DNA from: Ophiosphaerella korrae
Lineage: Eukaryota; Ascomycota; Dothideomycetes; Pleosporales; Phaeosphaeriaceae
DNA length: 64,000 bases
Assembly (NCBI GenBank): GCA_028456385.1
Contig: JALNQF010000067.1
Span: 124,001 to 188,000, forward strand
Direction: 5' to 3'
Shown here: one piece after another, positions 1 to 12,117 of the stretch
How positions within the stretch are numbered: position 1 is the stretch's first letter
How the letters are laid out: each line of letters starts with the position of its first letter
Program-made: the position numbers and the translations under genes
Notes under the pieces: generated by a model
Told to the model about the DNA's origin: nothing
The model's database searches: none
The model's input: only the letters and a program-made list of their open reading frames with translations

Positions 1-1054
1 AAGTTTGACTAGCTTCCCTACGAAACAGGTGCAATATTAAATGATTTCAGGGTTATTCTAGCAAAGTCGGTCTTGAATCCTCCACTTCTAGCTCTGCTTC
101 CTCTTACAGATGATTTTATCAATTGGCTCACCGATATCACGGATACTAAACCAGCCGAGTGTTTCTCAAGAGCGGCGTGGGATATTGTTGATCCTAACAC
201 CGCAGCTGTGCTCCCAGTCGAACTGTTCAAGACGATAGTGCCAGAGCTTCTGACGTGTTTCAAAAATAGGTAGTCCGAGATAGCGGCAGTCGCTTGTACG
301 CTCCACGGTATTGTTGTGGCAGCTTGCAGAGTTATCTATTCAAGTATTTTAATTTAGGTTACTTCGTTTCCCCGGGTGACCTGACTCCGGATTCAAAAAA
401 ATAAAAATAAAAATAAAAAAAATAAAAAAATCTAAACTGGGTTCAGCTAGCCTTGAGTAGTCAATATTTCTTCGAAACTCACCTTAGCTTCATAGCCAGA
501 GAATACACGCATCAAAAACGCTACTTCCGCTTGTTTCCTAGGCCTCAAACGTAGTTATTGCTAGCACTCTAGAAGTTTTTCCTTCTCCAATTGATATCCT
601 AGTGCTTGTGCTCCCATTACTATTCCGTAACTACTAGTGCAACTAATATCTTCCGTCAATATAAATAGTGATGGCAATATCGTTCTCTATAATCATGGCT
701 GTATGATCAATTCGCAGATGGCAATGAGGTGAAAACATAGTTTGATACAACAAAATCCAATGTGTACAACAGATGAGGCAGAGATAATCTGGGCCGCTCA
801 GCTACATTTTTCACTCAAATAATATTGCAAGTGCTCACTCGCTCAAGAGATTGATGAACCAAAGAGTCAGTTACAACTAGTCCAATATACAGCAAAGAAA
901 CGATGTCGCAATACCGAAGAGTTCAGCAGACACTGTTTCGTGTGAAATCGCCATCCTTTCAATCGGTTGTATTGTTGATTAGTACAGGTTTGTTGCTATT
1001 GCTGTTAGGAGTACTAGAATATGATCTAGGCCTGCAGAACTCCATTGCATAACT
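1..1054. other. Intergenic, no supported gene
   Basis: An open plus-strand stretch to about 273 could be the last exon of a gene that begins outside the window. It has no recognisable domain and no internal AUG, so I do not call it. An A/T-only low-complexity run (AAAAAT-type repeats) lies near 396-432. The rest is AT-rich spacer with no visible coding or RNA signal. Confidence 0.5.
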
Positions 1055-2309
1055 TCAAGAAGGTAAGCTTGTCCTGTTGGGCGTACTAGAGTTTGTTACA
1101 GTATCATTTGAGATGTTCCTACCTGGCCCGTTATCTTCTAGCGATGTTCGCATCGTGAGCCATTGTGTGATGAGCATCCCGAGCACGACTATGTTTTTTG
1201 TGTCAGTGACATTTAATGTTTTTACAGAGATTTTTGGCCTACCTTCTGTTAAGCACGTGAGTAGGCAAATGTGGCTCATCGTTGAGTAAACCCATGTAAT
1301 ATACAATACATTGTTGACAATAGTGTTGACCAGTAAGAGGAAAGATCCAATGATGTTTCTGATCAACATGATTTTGAGGTTTGTCGCTGAAGCTCTCCCT
1401 GCGCCCCTGGTTCTATTAATCTCGCAGCCAAATAGATGGGAGGCGGATGGTATTTGCTGTGCCCTCGTAGCTCTACGCACATGCATGGGTGGCCAATGTA
1501 CGTGGGAGGCAAATGCTGGTCGAAGGAGGCCATATAAAGATACCGGTTAATGCAAAATTCAAACACGTATCAAGAGCAATAATTGCTATCGCAGCATCTG
1601 GGTGTATGCCGATCCTACAGTTACCATCTTCAAGGGAGAGCTCAGCTTTCGGATGAACAAAGGCAAATCCCATGATTCCAGCGTATCCGGCAATCGTCAC
1701 CACTGCCCCTACAACCCATATAGGATCTTGGAAACGCTCGATGAAAGCTGACCGTACGATTTGTACCCGTTCAAGCAAGAACAATGTTCTACATATGTTT
1801 AGTTGAAGATCGTTCTCCGACTATCGTGTGAACTTACATGGCGATTTTAGCTGTTCCGTACATAACAATGCATACGCGAATTATGGCGTGACACTGAGTT
1901 CCTGATGATAGCCCCAAACCGCTGATGCTGATGGCTACAGCGAACAGGAAAACAGTACATATAAAGCCTTGCACAAAAACGAGAATATCAGATAGTTTTG
2001 TCGTTTTAGTCTTATGGAGAGCCATGCAGCCAACTCGATAACCTAGTCACAATCAGGCAGATCCATATAATAAGATTACCGCGTGGAGGCTGTGGATTGT
2101 TGGCATAGGAAAGACTCACCCTGTGCTAAGGCAAGCAAAAAAGCGTAGAATATGCACAGAATCACCACTATCGTTCGATGTGTTGGGTGCTCACCCAAGG
2201 AGACAATGCGACCATCGTCTTGGATAACAATGGGATCTGGTGACAGTGGTACTGCATCAACGAACAGAAGTCCAGCTAGTAGGAGGAGTATCGACATGAG
2301 TTTATGCAT
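1055..2309 (-). CDS. Multi-pass integral membrane protein, uncharacterised
   Basis: This is a predicted membrane protein of about 337 residues and unknown function. Four exons are inferred on the minus strand: 2309-2120, 2042-1838, 1788-1502 and 1386-1055; they sum to 1014 nt. The protein begins with a signal-like hydrophobic segment (SILLLLAGLLFVDA), then shows about five or six further hydrophobic segments. The ERVQIVR motif after the third segment resembles the E-R-x-x-x-V-R stretch I recall from an uncharacterised family of ascomycete membrane proteins. The C-terminus is Asn/Thr-rich. A second AUG at 2297 is an alternative start. The exon 1/2 and 2/3 junctions are canonical (GTGAGT, GTAAG) and preserve the frame. 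The exon 3/4 junction is the least certain, since a donor near 1543 is also possible. I assign no function. Confidence 0.6.
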
Positions 2310-3742
2310 GACCACTAGTAGGCATGTTGAAAATAAAGTGGAGAAGAAGATATTAGGGTTCGATGCAGTGTCTATTTGAACATGCAGTCCACACGTCTTT
2401 TTTAAGTCTAGATTGCTATCATGGTGACCGTGTGGTGCTGAAAAGTTGCCCGGATTTACGTATGCACGCCTCAAGATTCTCACCAGTGTGCATCCAAGTG
2501 GAGTCACTGGAGTCAACTCCGCAGCTAGTAAATGAATTATTCGATTACGCTCACGGAGGGTGTTGTTTTGCGCTAGTACATTCTAGGCAAGGTTTCACTG
2601 TTTAGGTGGGTTAAATAACAGCATCATCCAGACCGCTGCTTATCGGCGTGGCACACTCACCGCCGCACTATTCCACACCTTCGCATCAAGTTCAATGGGT
2701 TGCAAAGAGGGCTAGGAAGAGCAACAATAGCAACATGTCGACCTCTGGTTGCATGGCTCCAGCTTCCTAAACCGCCTGTTGCTCGGCCTCTTCCCCTCCG
2801 TCCCATCTGCTCGCCTAACCTTCCCTACAACTATTCCTGCGTTTTATATATTTTCAGTCCACTCTACCACTCCTGCCTTGTTCCCGGTTTGAGGCGGCGA
2901 ATTCTAATGGTACCGAAACTTTATACTACCGCTAAGCTTCCATGCTATCATGTCGTCTGTACCATAGCATACTACTGAACTTGAAGTTCGAGAGGCTATT
3001 TGAGACCCCTAATTTTCAGCAAAGTGGGCACATGAGAAATCCTTAAATTCGCTCTATATCCCCTAGTTTTCCGTTAGCAAGGTCCATCATCATGGAATTA
3101 GGTCATGTCAAAATCGATAGATGAGTGGAGTTTTGCTCCGATGAGAAGCGCAATCGACTACCATTATGCCATAAGTGCTTAGACCCATAGGTTAGATTAG
3201 ATCGGCGGCAGCGTCTATCCGTAAACCTGCGGGACCAATGCCTCCTGTATAGTGTTCTTCGTCGGCTTGGCCAGAGTAGCTGCGACACGGACATTTTATG
3301 AGGGTCATGAAGCATATTGACCCGACATGATCGCTACCTGGAATATCTCCCGATAATGATATCAGCTTGTGTTTGACTGAATGCAATTGCTCCAGAGGTA
3401 CCGATATTTCATGGCCGGCGTGTGACAACCTGACCTATAGTGTGCAAATTATACGGGAACCCTCAAAAAGTCGTTAATTCCTGGGGTTAGCATAGCCCGA
3501 CCATTTTTAAGTGGAAGATGTTTCTTCCGGAAATTTCATTTCCCAAAACCCACTAGATCCAAGTTGCACAATCTTCTTGCTTCCCAAATTCACTATCTCT
3601 CCTCCATACGGCTTTACTACCATTTCTTGAATGCAAGTATAAACCGTTGATATTAGCAGTGGATGCGTTACACAGATTTGCGTCTACATTTCATCCTATT
3701 GATTTTTAACATCAACCTTTGTTTCGTTTAGTTTGCCACTTT
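2310..3742. other. Intergenic, upstream of the membrane protein gene
   Basis: Promoter side of the minus-strand membrane gene. Only short open frames without domain similarity or codon-bias support are present. I see no RNA gene. Confidence 0.5.
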
Positions 3743-4113
3743 TATAAAGGGGAGACTTATTCAGTCGTACTAGAAGATTATTTAGCCGTGTGCCAAGCTC
3801 ACGACGCGAATAGCGCTGGGATAAAGTAATAAAATAAAGGTATATCTTCTGTGTACTCTTCGTAACTATAAAAGAATATTTACTTACAGGCGCGTAGAAC
3901 TAGGAATAGGAAAAATAATATATTTCTAAAAGGACCTAGGAATATTTATTCCTAGACTGGTACCTTGGATCGCCACTTACCCTTACCTTCAATCTCTATT
4001 AGATATGAGAAGTATAGGCAGGCCTTTTGGCCTTTTGACTAGAGTACTAACCTTAGGAATCTGAACTTCCAATCTTAAGCTTGGCACACGGCCGAATAAG
4101 TCTCCTCTCTATA
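3743..4113. mobile_element. Candidate MITE with imperfect terminal inverted repeats
   Basis: The left end (from 3743) reads TATA followed by a purine-rich segment and GGAGACTTATTC, then GCCGTGTGCCAAGC after a 20-odd-base insertion. The right end (to 4113), reverse-complemented, reads GGAGACTTATTC directly followed by GGCCGTGTGCCAAGC. Both ends abut TATA, consistent with a TA or TATA target duplication. The interior is AT-rich, has no open frame, and contains a palindrome around 3935-3954 (CCTAGGAATA / TATTCCTAG). The size and lack of coding capacity fit a non-autonomous DNA transposon; TA targeting would suggest a Tc1/mariner-type partner. It could instead be a decayed fragment of a larger element. 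Confidence 0.6.
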
Positions 4114-4521
4114 AATGCCTACATTTGCCAAACCCCACTGCACTTTTCTCCGTCATCCCCAATATTGTATCTGATTGCTCTCTCATTGGTTGGAAGCAGA
4201 TGGCTCCATGCCATTCAAATCTTGGACCGCATGTTGATTGGTCAGATACTCACAGTTAATCCAAAAACTTCATATGCTTCATTTACGGCAGTTCACCATC
4301 AACACCCAAGTAGGTAATGACTAGTCAATTGAGGATCTTGAGAATAATTATGTGGGGAGGCTTGCGGGGCGATATACCTGTGCTGAGAAATCGGCAATGG
4401 TGATATTATGGGCGCGTGCGACTGAAAAGAGAGGGGATGTACGGTTCATTCTCAACCAAAATCCCGGTGGATTTTTTCGATTCAATATTTTACTTCAATC
4501 ATCCACTCGAGGGCTTGCAGA
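4114..4521. promoter_or_regulatory. Upstream region of the DUF1996 gene
   Basis: Spacer between the inverted-repeat element and the DUF1996 start codon. No operator or TATA element can be assigned with confidence. Confidence 0.3.
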
Positions 4522-5897
4522 ATGTACTGGAACTATTTTGCTATGAGCCTCGCGCTTTCGGTGCGCGGTGTTGCCGCCGCACCAAGCCACGGGCTCATGG
4601 CTCGTCAGTTCGCTTCAGCGGCTATGATGCGCTTTCAATGCTCACAACTTGTCTTCGATCGAATAGATCCCCTCGTTCAGCCCGGTATACTTCCTTCAAC
4701 GCACATGCACCAGATTGTAGGAGGGAGTGCTTTCAATGCCAGCATGCCACCAGTCGACCTTGACCCCTCGCTCAAGGCTACGTGCACGACATGCGACTTC
4801 AGCGACGACAAGAGTAATTATTGGACGGCAAACCTCTATTTCAAAGCCAAGAATGGAACTTTCAAACGCGTTCCGCAAATGGTGAACCTCGGTCTTTCTG
4901 GGCGAGAAGGTGTCACTGTGTACTATATTCCGCCGTACGATGGGAAGACGAAAGTCACTGCTTTTCCAAAGGTATATCCAATTTCTCTAATAATTTATAT
5001 TACTATGTTAATAAGAACGAAAATAGGGTTTCAGGATGTTGGTTGGTGACGCAGGTTTGCGTGAAAGACAAGGACAACAAAAGCAGCTTTGCCACCGGTG
5101 CTTTAGCAACAAGCAACAAAATCCATTCGGCGGCGCGCCATGCACTGGTGAAGACACGTACGACCTACCAAAGAAAGCATGTGGGGGTGGTATACGGACA
5201 ACCATTACGTTTCCTACGTAGGTGATACTCCTTTGACCCAGTAAATTCGTTACCAACAAAGACCAGATGCTGGAACGGCAAGGACCTCGATAGTCCCAAT
5301 CACAAGGATCACGTAGCATACCCGAAAAGCGGCTCCTTTGAATCCGGCGGCCCATGCCCGGCATCTCATCCTGTGAAAATGCCTCAGCTAATGTACGAGG
5401 TAATGTGGGACACTACGGTTTTCGCCAACATGTGGCCCTCGGATGGTAGCCAGCCATTCGTATACTCCATGGGCGACAAGTAAGTAGATAGGATGGTTGC
5501 AAAACTAGAAGATAGAGATTTGACGCTTATTTAGGACTGGTTATGGTCAACACGGCGACTATCTATTTGGTAAGTGTCAAAACGAGCGTTGAGATATTTG
5601 AATAACCAAACAACTGTACTTCGCTTTTATTATCAGCAGAGTTAATTCTGTCTTCTAGGCTGGAAAGACGGTGTCCTACAAAAGGCGCTGGATCAGCGAT
5701 GTACTGGTAATACATGCAATGGTCTCAAAACCCAAAAAGCAGATATTTCCACTAAATGCGCCGTCGGTCAAGCGGTGACGGAGCCTTATGATGGATGTAA
5801 GTTACCTATCCTACCTTGAATTTACAAGTGACGACCAATAATTGATCTTTACAAAATAGGGCTCACTGAGCTTCCTGGCGGACCGAAAATCACATGA
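4522..5897 (+). CDS. DUF1996 secreted protein
   Basis: This is a secreted fungal DUF1996 protein of about 354 residues; the biochemical role of the family is not established. Six exons are inferred: 4522-4971, 5027-5217, 5267-5479, 5535-5569, 5659-5796 and 5860-5897. They total 1065 nt and every junction keeps family motifs intact. The N-terminus is a signal peptide (an AUG at 4543 would also give one). Visible family signatures, in order, are the RIDPLVQPG and HMHQIVGG stretch, a CTTC motif with NYWTANLYF, TVYYIPPYDG, GFRMLVGD, FPTCWNGKDLDSPNH, HVAYP, and a late GYGQHGDYLFGW. Paired cysteines suggest disulfides. In some other fungi DUF1996 is joined to WSC or cellulose-binding modules; none is seen here. 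Exon 4 is only 35 nt and would be easy to miss. Confidence 0.92.
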
Positions 5898-7242
5898 TAA
5901 GTTTGAAATGTCTGCTCCTTCAACTACCATCGCTCTTACTAGCAGTATCTTGACTAGGTAAGTGTATATTGTTAAGAAAACTCCGGAACATACATTCGTT
6001 TTGCCCTATGTTATTTTAGGTAGGAGTGAACCAGTTGGGGTTGACGTCCTGGCCCTGTACCTAGCTGGAGGCGCTCCGTCCCATCGTCAATATTCCATAC
6101 TAGTTTCTTCCCTTATTACAATTTAATGCACTCGCTCGAAATATCTTGCCCAAAGTGGATCTGGTGTCGGATATAATCGGCGGAAATTGCAGGAGACAGA
6201 GGGGAGGAACGTGAGTGGGGTGCACAGGCCATGATGCAGGAACGGGCCGCTTCTTCCCAAGCAAACCTGTTTGCCAATTACCCCAGCTAGATGTCATCAT
6301 TATAATTTCCGTCACTGGGCGTACTTGTCGAAGATTACCTCTTGGGGCAATCTGTGCATACCTAGTAGAAGCTCTTGAGGGGCAGAAGGTAGGTACGGGG
6401 ATAGAGTGAAGGCGATGTTTGCTGTTGTGCACCCATAGCAAAGAGACAGCCGAGTATATCTAACGTGAAGCTGCTGGTGCCTTGTGTATGCTATGCCACT
6501 CGGGAAACTTCCGGCCTTGTGTATGCTCCAGAGTCACGACTAAACAATCACTGCATTGATAGCAAGTCCCAACAAAGCTTGACGATATACTTGGGTGCAT
6601 ACCAATGGATTTACTCGGCCGAAGGTACAAGGCCATTTCATATATGCCGAGCCTGGACAACACTAGCTCAATGCCACTTGGTTCTAGTACAATCTCTAGT
6701 ACATTTTGAAACGCGGAGAGGGCTAGGTACCAGGCGGTATAGCGATGGGGTTCCGTATTTTAGAAAGCTGGGGTCCCGCAGAAATTAGTGTCGGCACCAC
6801 TCGCGGCCCAATGGCATCATTGAAATATTTGCACGAGCCACAAAGCGCACTGGTTGTTCACACCGGCAGTTGAGATCAATGGAAATGAACGCCCATCATG
6901 GTAGCTCATGCGCTGTGGCTTATGCACTGAGCTCGGTGAAGTTTGTATCCTAGTCGCCTGCTACATTGGATGGGGTGCGCACCATAGGGAGGGTGACACC
7001 ACGGTTATTCGCCACGGCAGGTTCCTGGTCGCCTTCCTTGCGCCTCGCCATGTGCACCGACGTAAACCCCGATCTAGCGAACGGTACCCGGGCTTTAGCC
7101 AGCTATCGGGATAAGATCCGTCCCTGGACTACAAGCTATACTAAAGACCAACGAGGAATGATACCCCGGTGGTGGGCAGCTTTTAAACAGACCATGTTTC
7201 CTAGATCTTGGGCACCGCAGGCTTGAACAGCTAATATTCATC
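5898..7242. other. Intergenic, upstream of the tannase/feruloyl esterase gene
   Basis: About 1.3 kb without a supportable gene. A CCCCGG hexamer near 7152 fits the loose CreA consensus (CYCCRS), which would suit a carbon-repressed hydrolase, but a six-base match is weak. No RNA gene is visible. Confidence 0.4.
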
Positions 7243-8917
7243 ATGAAGCCAGAACGTTCTCTGTGGGCGGCTTTGCTCCTCAATGCCTCAATCGTCTCCT
7301 CACATCCTACTGATCCTAAGCCATCTGGCAATGGGGACCTGAAGGCCAAATGCGCCACCTTTGCTTCCAAACTCGCTGTTGAGAAGGGCAATGTGTATTT
7401 CTCGGAATTCGTCGCAGCTGGAACGAACCTCAGCCTTCCGCAGAACGATCCGTCATGTACACTACCATCCATTGTCGTTCCAGCCGACATATGCCGTGTT
7501 GGACTTGCGGTAGCAACTTCAAGCCGCTCAGGCTTCAACATGGAGGCGTGGTTGCCGTCAAATTGGACTGGACGTTTCTTATCGGGTGGCAACGGCGGAT
7601 TGAATGGATGCATCAGTTACGCAGACTTGGCCTACGCATCTTCCCTAGGCTTCTCCTCAGTTGGGACCAATAACGGGCATAACGGGACAAGCGGGAAGCC
7701 TTTCTACAACAATGCGGATGTTGTAGAAGATTTCGCATATCGGGCGTAAGTACATCTGGCTTGGAACAATAACTTCAACTAATGGAACTAGTCTCCACAC
7801 AGGTGTCGTAGTAGGAAAACAGATTACCAAAGACTACTACGGAAAGGCACATGGCAAATCATATTATCTAGGCTGCTCCACTGGCGGCCGACAGGGCTTC
7901 AAGTCTGCTCAAGAATTTCCTGATGATTTCGATGGCATCGTTGCCGGTGCACCGGCTATCTCGTTCAACAACCTAACGTCCTGGAGTGGATCTTTCTACC
8001 CCAAGACCGGGCCTGTTGGTTCACCATCTTTTCTTTCACCGGCCCAATGGGCTATTGTATACGCAGACGTGTATAAACAGTGTGATGCAATTGATGGCTT
8101 TGTGGATGGCGTCATCGAGGATCCCTTGATATGTCAATATGATCCTTCTGGGCTCACTTGCCCCGAGGGAACCACAAACTCCACGACTTGCCTAACACCT
8201 GCACAAGTAGAAACTGTTAAGGCTGTTCACTCACCACTTCTTAACGGAAACGGAGATCTTGTCTACCCTCGCCTTCAGCCAGGGTCCGAGATTATTGCCG
8301 CCGCGGTCCTTCTCAATGGCGTACCCTTCCCGTACACGGCTGACTGGTTCCGCTACGCACTATACAATGACCCTTCCTGGGATCCTGCTACAATCAGCAC
8401 AAAAGACTATGACAACAATGCCCGCGCCAATCTTTTCAATATCCAGACTTGGAATGGTGATCTTAGCAAGTTCCAAAAACGCGGCAGCAAAGTGCTCCAT
8501 TGGCACGGAGGAGCCGACCCCATCATCTCAAGTGAAAACTCACCGAGATACTATGAACACGTAAGCTCTACTATGGGCCTTTCACCAAACGAACTTGATG
8601 ATTTCTACCGCTATTTCCTTGTCTCCGGAACCGGCCATTGCAGTGGCGGCGTTGGTGCACATGCCATTGGCCAAAGTAGCCGCGAAGTTAACAGCTACAA
8701 CCCTAAAGAGAATGTGTTGATGGCTATTGTAGATTGGGTTGAGAAAGGAAACGCACCAGAGGCATTAATTGGAACGAAGTGGGTGAATGACACACAGTCC
8801 TTGGGTGTACAATTCCAACGTGCACATTGCAAGTACCCTAAGCGCAACCAGTACAAGGGTCAGGGTGACGCAAAAGTTATTAGCAGCTGGGAGTGTGTGG
8901 ATCAAGATCGGGAGTGA
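7243..8917 (+). CDS. Tannase/feruloyl esterase family secreted esterase
   Basis: A secreted serine esterase of about 542 residues that would hydrolyse ester-linked phenolics such as feruloyl-polysaccharides or gallotannins outside the cell. Two exons, 7243-7745 and 7792-8917, are joined by a 46-nt intron (GTAAGT...CTAG). A signal peptide covers roughly residues 1-20. The nucleophile motif is GCSTGGRQG, with Ser near residue 197. The acid is likely Asp in HGGADP (about residue 409) and the base His in GTGHCSGG (about residue 449). The Cys residues flanking Ser and His match the CS-D-HC arrangement of this family, where a disulfide joins them. The WLPSNWTGRFLSGGNGG segment and several N-glycosylation sequons support secretion. 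Length fits the family. Sequence alone does not separate tannase from feruloyl esterase B. Confidence 0.95.
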
Positions 8918-9183
8918 AACTAGTTGGAGGTCGGTTATGAGTTGGTGATTGATCTAGTCTTCCTTTCACTAGTGAATCATAATATCAAGATCTAGTCTAC
9001 GTCGTAACCGCTCTTATCATTCACTTACACATTTAAAATGCTACAGCAGAAACTTACTCTCAGCGGCTCAGCGAGCCACATCATCACTCGCCCACTCAAA
9101 CCGCCCAAGTCAACAGAACCGACAAACTCCACATTGCACAGCGGCGCTCCTCCTGGCGCTCCCCTGGCTGCATCCACATCCTC
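8918..9183. other. Short intergenic spacer
   Basis: Terminator region of the esterase gene and leader of the next gene. An in-frame open stretch just upstream (from about 9038) has no support as coding. Confidence 0.4.
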
Positions 9184-10845
9184 ATGTGTCTACTTGGCGG
9201 CGCCTCTGCAATCGTTCTCGCCATCATGCATCAACTAGCACACGACACAGACCAAGGCTGCGCCCTTGGATCACCACAAACACCCCTCATAGATTCTTTC
9301 AGGTACCCGCCAACCGAAGCCCCGAGTATCGGTCATACAGAGTCCTGTACAGGACCGAACACCGACCAGAACATGTTGCAAGACACACGCCGTGGCATCA
9401 AACGGAAGCACGCACACATTGAAGGCGAAGGTGAAGAGCCTACTTTAGCACCTCGAAAGCTCCGGAAGATGAATCCGGTCAACGACACAGACGCACCCAA
9501 GGCATATCAGCAAACGGGGGCGAAATATGCCATCAAATCATCTGCGGCAGATGTGCCAAATGTATCCCAGTTGCCATCAAGGACTGACCCGAAAGATGGA
9601 TCCTTTAGTGATCCTATCCATGTCACCCACCATTGCGATCGTCCCACAGAAAACATATCTCTCCCACCTCAAGAAGGTGTCACAAAACCCGCTCATCTAC
9701 CATCCACTACCATACCACCTTCCACGCCACCTACTACCAATGACATCTTAGCATCTTGCGGTCATCCAATCCACCCTGCTTACGCTAGCGAGTACTCTCA
9801 CCAGCGGTGTCCAGGCTGTTACGTCGAAACTTATACTGAAGACCTTGGAAATTTCGAAATCTATATCGCTGAATATGGCGGCGGGGCCAGATGGTACGAG
9901 CGCATCAGAGAACCCGGAAGAAGCCGCCAAGATGTGAATATCAGCCTTCAGGAATGGGATGGGGCCGTAAAAGGTGGTAGCCGTAGGCGTCGTCAGAACG
10001 TCCTAATTGATGACGATGGAAAAGACATTAGTTACCGGCATTGCAAGAAGCGACTGAGAAACCTGTTGCTCGTACTCGAAAAGCTGGCGGCGGATGAAGC
10101 TGCTTGGACTGAACGCCATCAGTACCCCGAAGGCACTTCAGAGGGGTACTACGACTTTTCTGCAACCTTTGCGCTGGAGCGGTATAAAGAAAGGGAGGCC
10201 AGGGGCTGCTACACAAAAATTGAGGAACTGGAGTGCGCCTTCTCGCGGAAGCGTGGGCGCGAGCACGAAATCGCCACTGATCCCGACTACCCAGAAGATC
10301 GAGACCAACGGATATTTACACATACCCTTAACCAGAAGACTTTATCACAAGCCTTGTTTATCGTGGATTCAAACGTGCCTGATACGGAAGATGATGAGCT
10401 TCCCGCTGCGAATCCACCCAAGCGCAAGCGTCGCCGTGTCGATGCCAATGTATCCTTTCATAGAGATACCAAGATCTGTGTGGAAGCGGACGTTGATATC
10501 CTTTCAGAAGAGGCTATCACCAGCACGAGCTCGACCTACTTGTACAAGCCAGTATCTGTACTAGGCCGCAGCATCCTTCGGACGAATTTGGTGCCACAAA
10601 GCCCAGTAGCAACTGCGGCAACGTCGAACATTTACATGGAGCCTAAGCGCCCGTATCATACCCGCCCAGTAAAGTTCTTGGATGGATACCGGTTCGCAGG
10701 GAAGCGTGTTCACAAGCAGGATCGGTCGTCCTTTCGGTGGCCAGCTACCGAAGGTAGCGAGTTCGCTGATACTAGCGGTGCATTGTTCAAAGACTTTTTG
10801 GCGTGGCAAGCCTCTTGCACTGCGACGGCCATCGCTGATCCGTGA
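9184..10845 (+). CDS. Putative nuclear protein, uncharacterised
   Basis: A single-exon gene of up to 553 residues that I do not recognise. The first AUG is at 9184, but a second at 9226 has A at -3 and may be the real start. Seen in the sequence: a Ser/Thr/Pro-rich, probably disordered N-terminal third; a cysteine/histidine patch near residue 195 (CGHPIH, then CPGC) that could bind one zinc ion; a central charged region with helical stretches rich in Arg, Lys and Glu; and strong basic clusters (GIKRKH, KGGSRRRRQ and PPKRKRRRVD) that look like nuclear localisation signals. The last of these is a textbook monopartite type. The C-terminal 100 residues are rich in aromatic and basic residues. A chromatin or nucleic-acid role is only a guess. 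Intronless structure and lack of a known domain suggest a lineage-restricted gene. Confidence 0.7.
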   Translation: MCLLGGASAIVLAIMHQLAHDTDQGCALGSPQTPLIDSFRYPPTEAPSIGHTESCTGPNTDQNMLQDTRRGIKRKHAHIEGEGEEPTLAPRKLRKMNPVNDTDAPKAYQQTGAKYAIKSSAADVPNVSQLPSRTDPKDGSFSDPIHVTHHCDRPTENISLPPQEGVTKPAHLPSTTIPPSTPPTTNDILASCGHPIHPAYASEYSHQRCPGCYVETYTEDLGNFEIYIAEYGGGARWYERIREPGRSRQDVNISLQEWDGAVKGGSRRRRQNVLIDDDGKDISYRHCKKRLRNLLLVLEKLAADEAAWTERHQYPEGTSEGYYDFSATFALERYKEREARGCYTKIEELECAFSRKRGREHEIATDPDYPEDRDQRIFTHTLNQKTLSQALFIVDSNVPDTEDDELPAANPPKRKRRRVDANVSFHRDTKICVEADVDILSEEAITSTSSTYLYKPVSVLGRSILRTNLVPQSPVATAATSNIYMEPKRPYHTRPVKFLDGYRFAGKRVHKQDRSSFRWPATEGSEFADTSGALFKDFLAWQASCTATAIADP

Positions 10846-12117
10846 ATAGATCACCGGATACATGTTTATCCTATAATACACTACCTTTTGTATTAGAAAG
10901 GGAGCACCAGATCGTAAATGAAGGACTTCTAACATTATTATACTGGATCTATTTCAACACCAACTGGGCACCAGCTCAAGACTGCGAGAAAAGCAGTTTC
11001 TGGCTAGAGCGTGTTATTGGCAAACACAAGTTGTCTTATGACTTTCATCCCAGCCGCGATTTGAGCCAAGTCGGAGAGCTTGCATCTAATCGCTTATCAT
11101 ACTATGTTAGGCGTCGGTTTGTACGTCATTGAGAGAGGCGGTCGTTTATCGGATTGCGAACAGTGAAATGAAACACACATGCATGAAATATGTTTGGTGG
11201 CGTGGTCGATACCATGTCAGTCCTACCAAACAGTCTCATTTTATGAAGACAAGGATTGAATAGCAGCGGTACCGTATGTGATATGGTGTACACAATCAAG
11301 CACCCGTCGACAATGAGGATATAATGTCGAGAACACACCGAAGGCACTGAGTAAACCAGGATGAGATTTTCGGCACATTAGATATCTCAGGCCCCTATAT
11401 GAGCCTTCATTTCCCAATATATGCTTCAGGAGAAAGAAATACCAAAGGGCAGATTGAGTGTGGTCAGATAGAGGGGATAGGAAGAGAAGATGGAAATTTA
11501 ACTGGCCATTTCTGACGCTGAACCTGCCCACGCTAACTAACATGCATGCGTACCTGGCGAAGTTCCCCTGAGCCAACCACCGTCGTCCCCATCGCGGTGC
11601 CACGTGGGAACAAAGACAACAATGGTAGGTACCTACCTATCATGCAAGCTATGCATGCCATCATCGTTCATGCACCACCCTAAACGGAAAGTTGCTAGTA
11701 TTTGCTACCAATATCGCAACTACTTGGCGCGCAGGTGCTTGTCATTTACCCGGAACAAGTCTTGTTCACAACGAGCCTTCGGCCCTTCCCCGAGCCCACC
11801 CCCCGCACGGTAATAGATCCAGAATCCAGTAAGGACCATCCTTGAGCCTCCTTGAGCGGCTCTTGGGCACTGCAAATTACAAGGATTCTTCCGAAATAGT
11901 GTCTTGGGATCGTGCTACCAAGAAAGAGACCGGGAACTCGGACATGGCCCTTGTCAGCACACGAGCAAACCTGGTGTATAAACCGCAGGGCAAAGGTATA
12001 TAACATGCTGCAAGGTACAAAAAACTCTGGACTAGGGCGCGTCTTGTGATTCCACCATCGCACTTCTTTATATCTTGTCAATTGGTAAAGCCTTGATTAG
12101 TGCTCTCTTTATTCAGG
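10846..12117. other. Intergenic, upstream of the lipocalin-like gene
   Basis: About 1.3 kb with no supportable gene. A CACGTG E-box-type palindrome occurs near 11601. A T-rich run (TTCTTTATATC) at about 12064-12074 could act as a core promoter for the gene that starts at 12118. Confidence 0.4.

Noticed and set aside
73..273. Open frame near the left edge that might be a last exon
   Set aside because: No AUG, no domain and no neighbouring exon inside the window; also open on the other strand.
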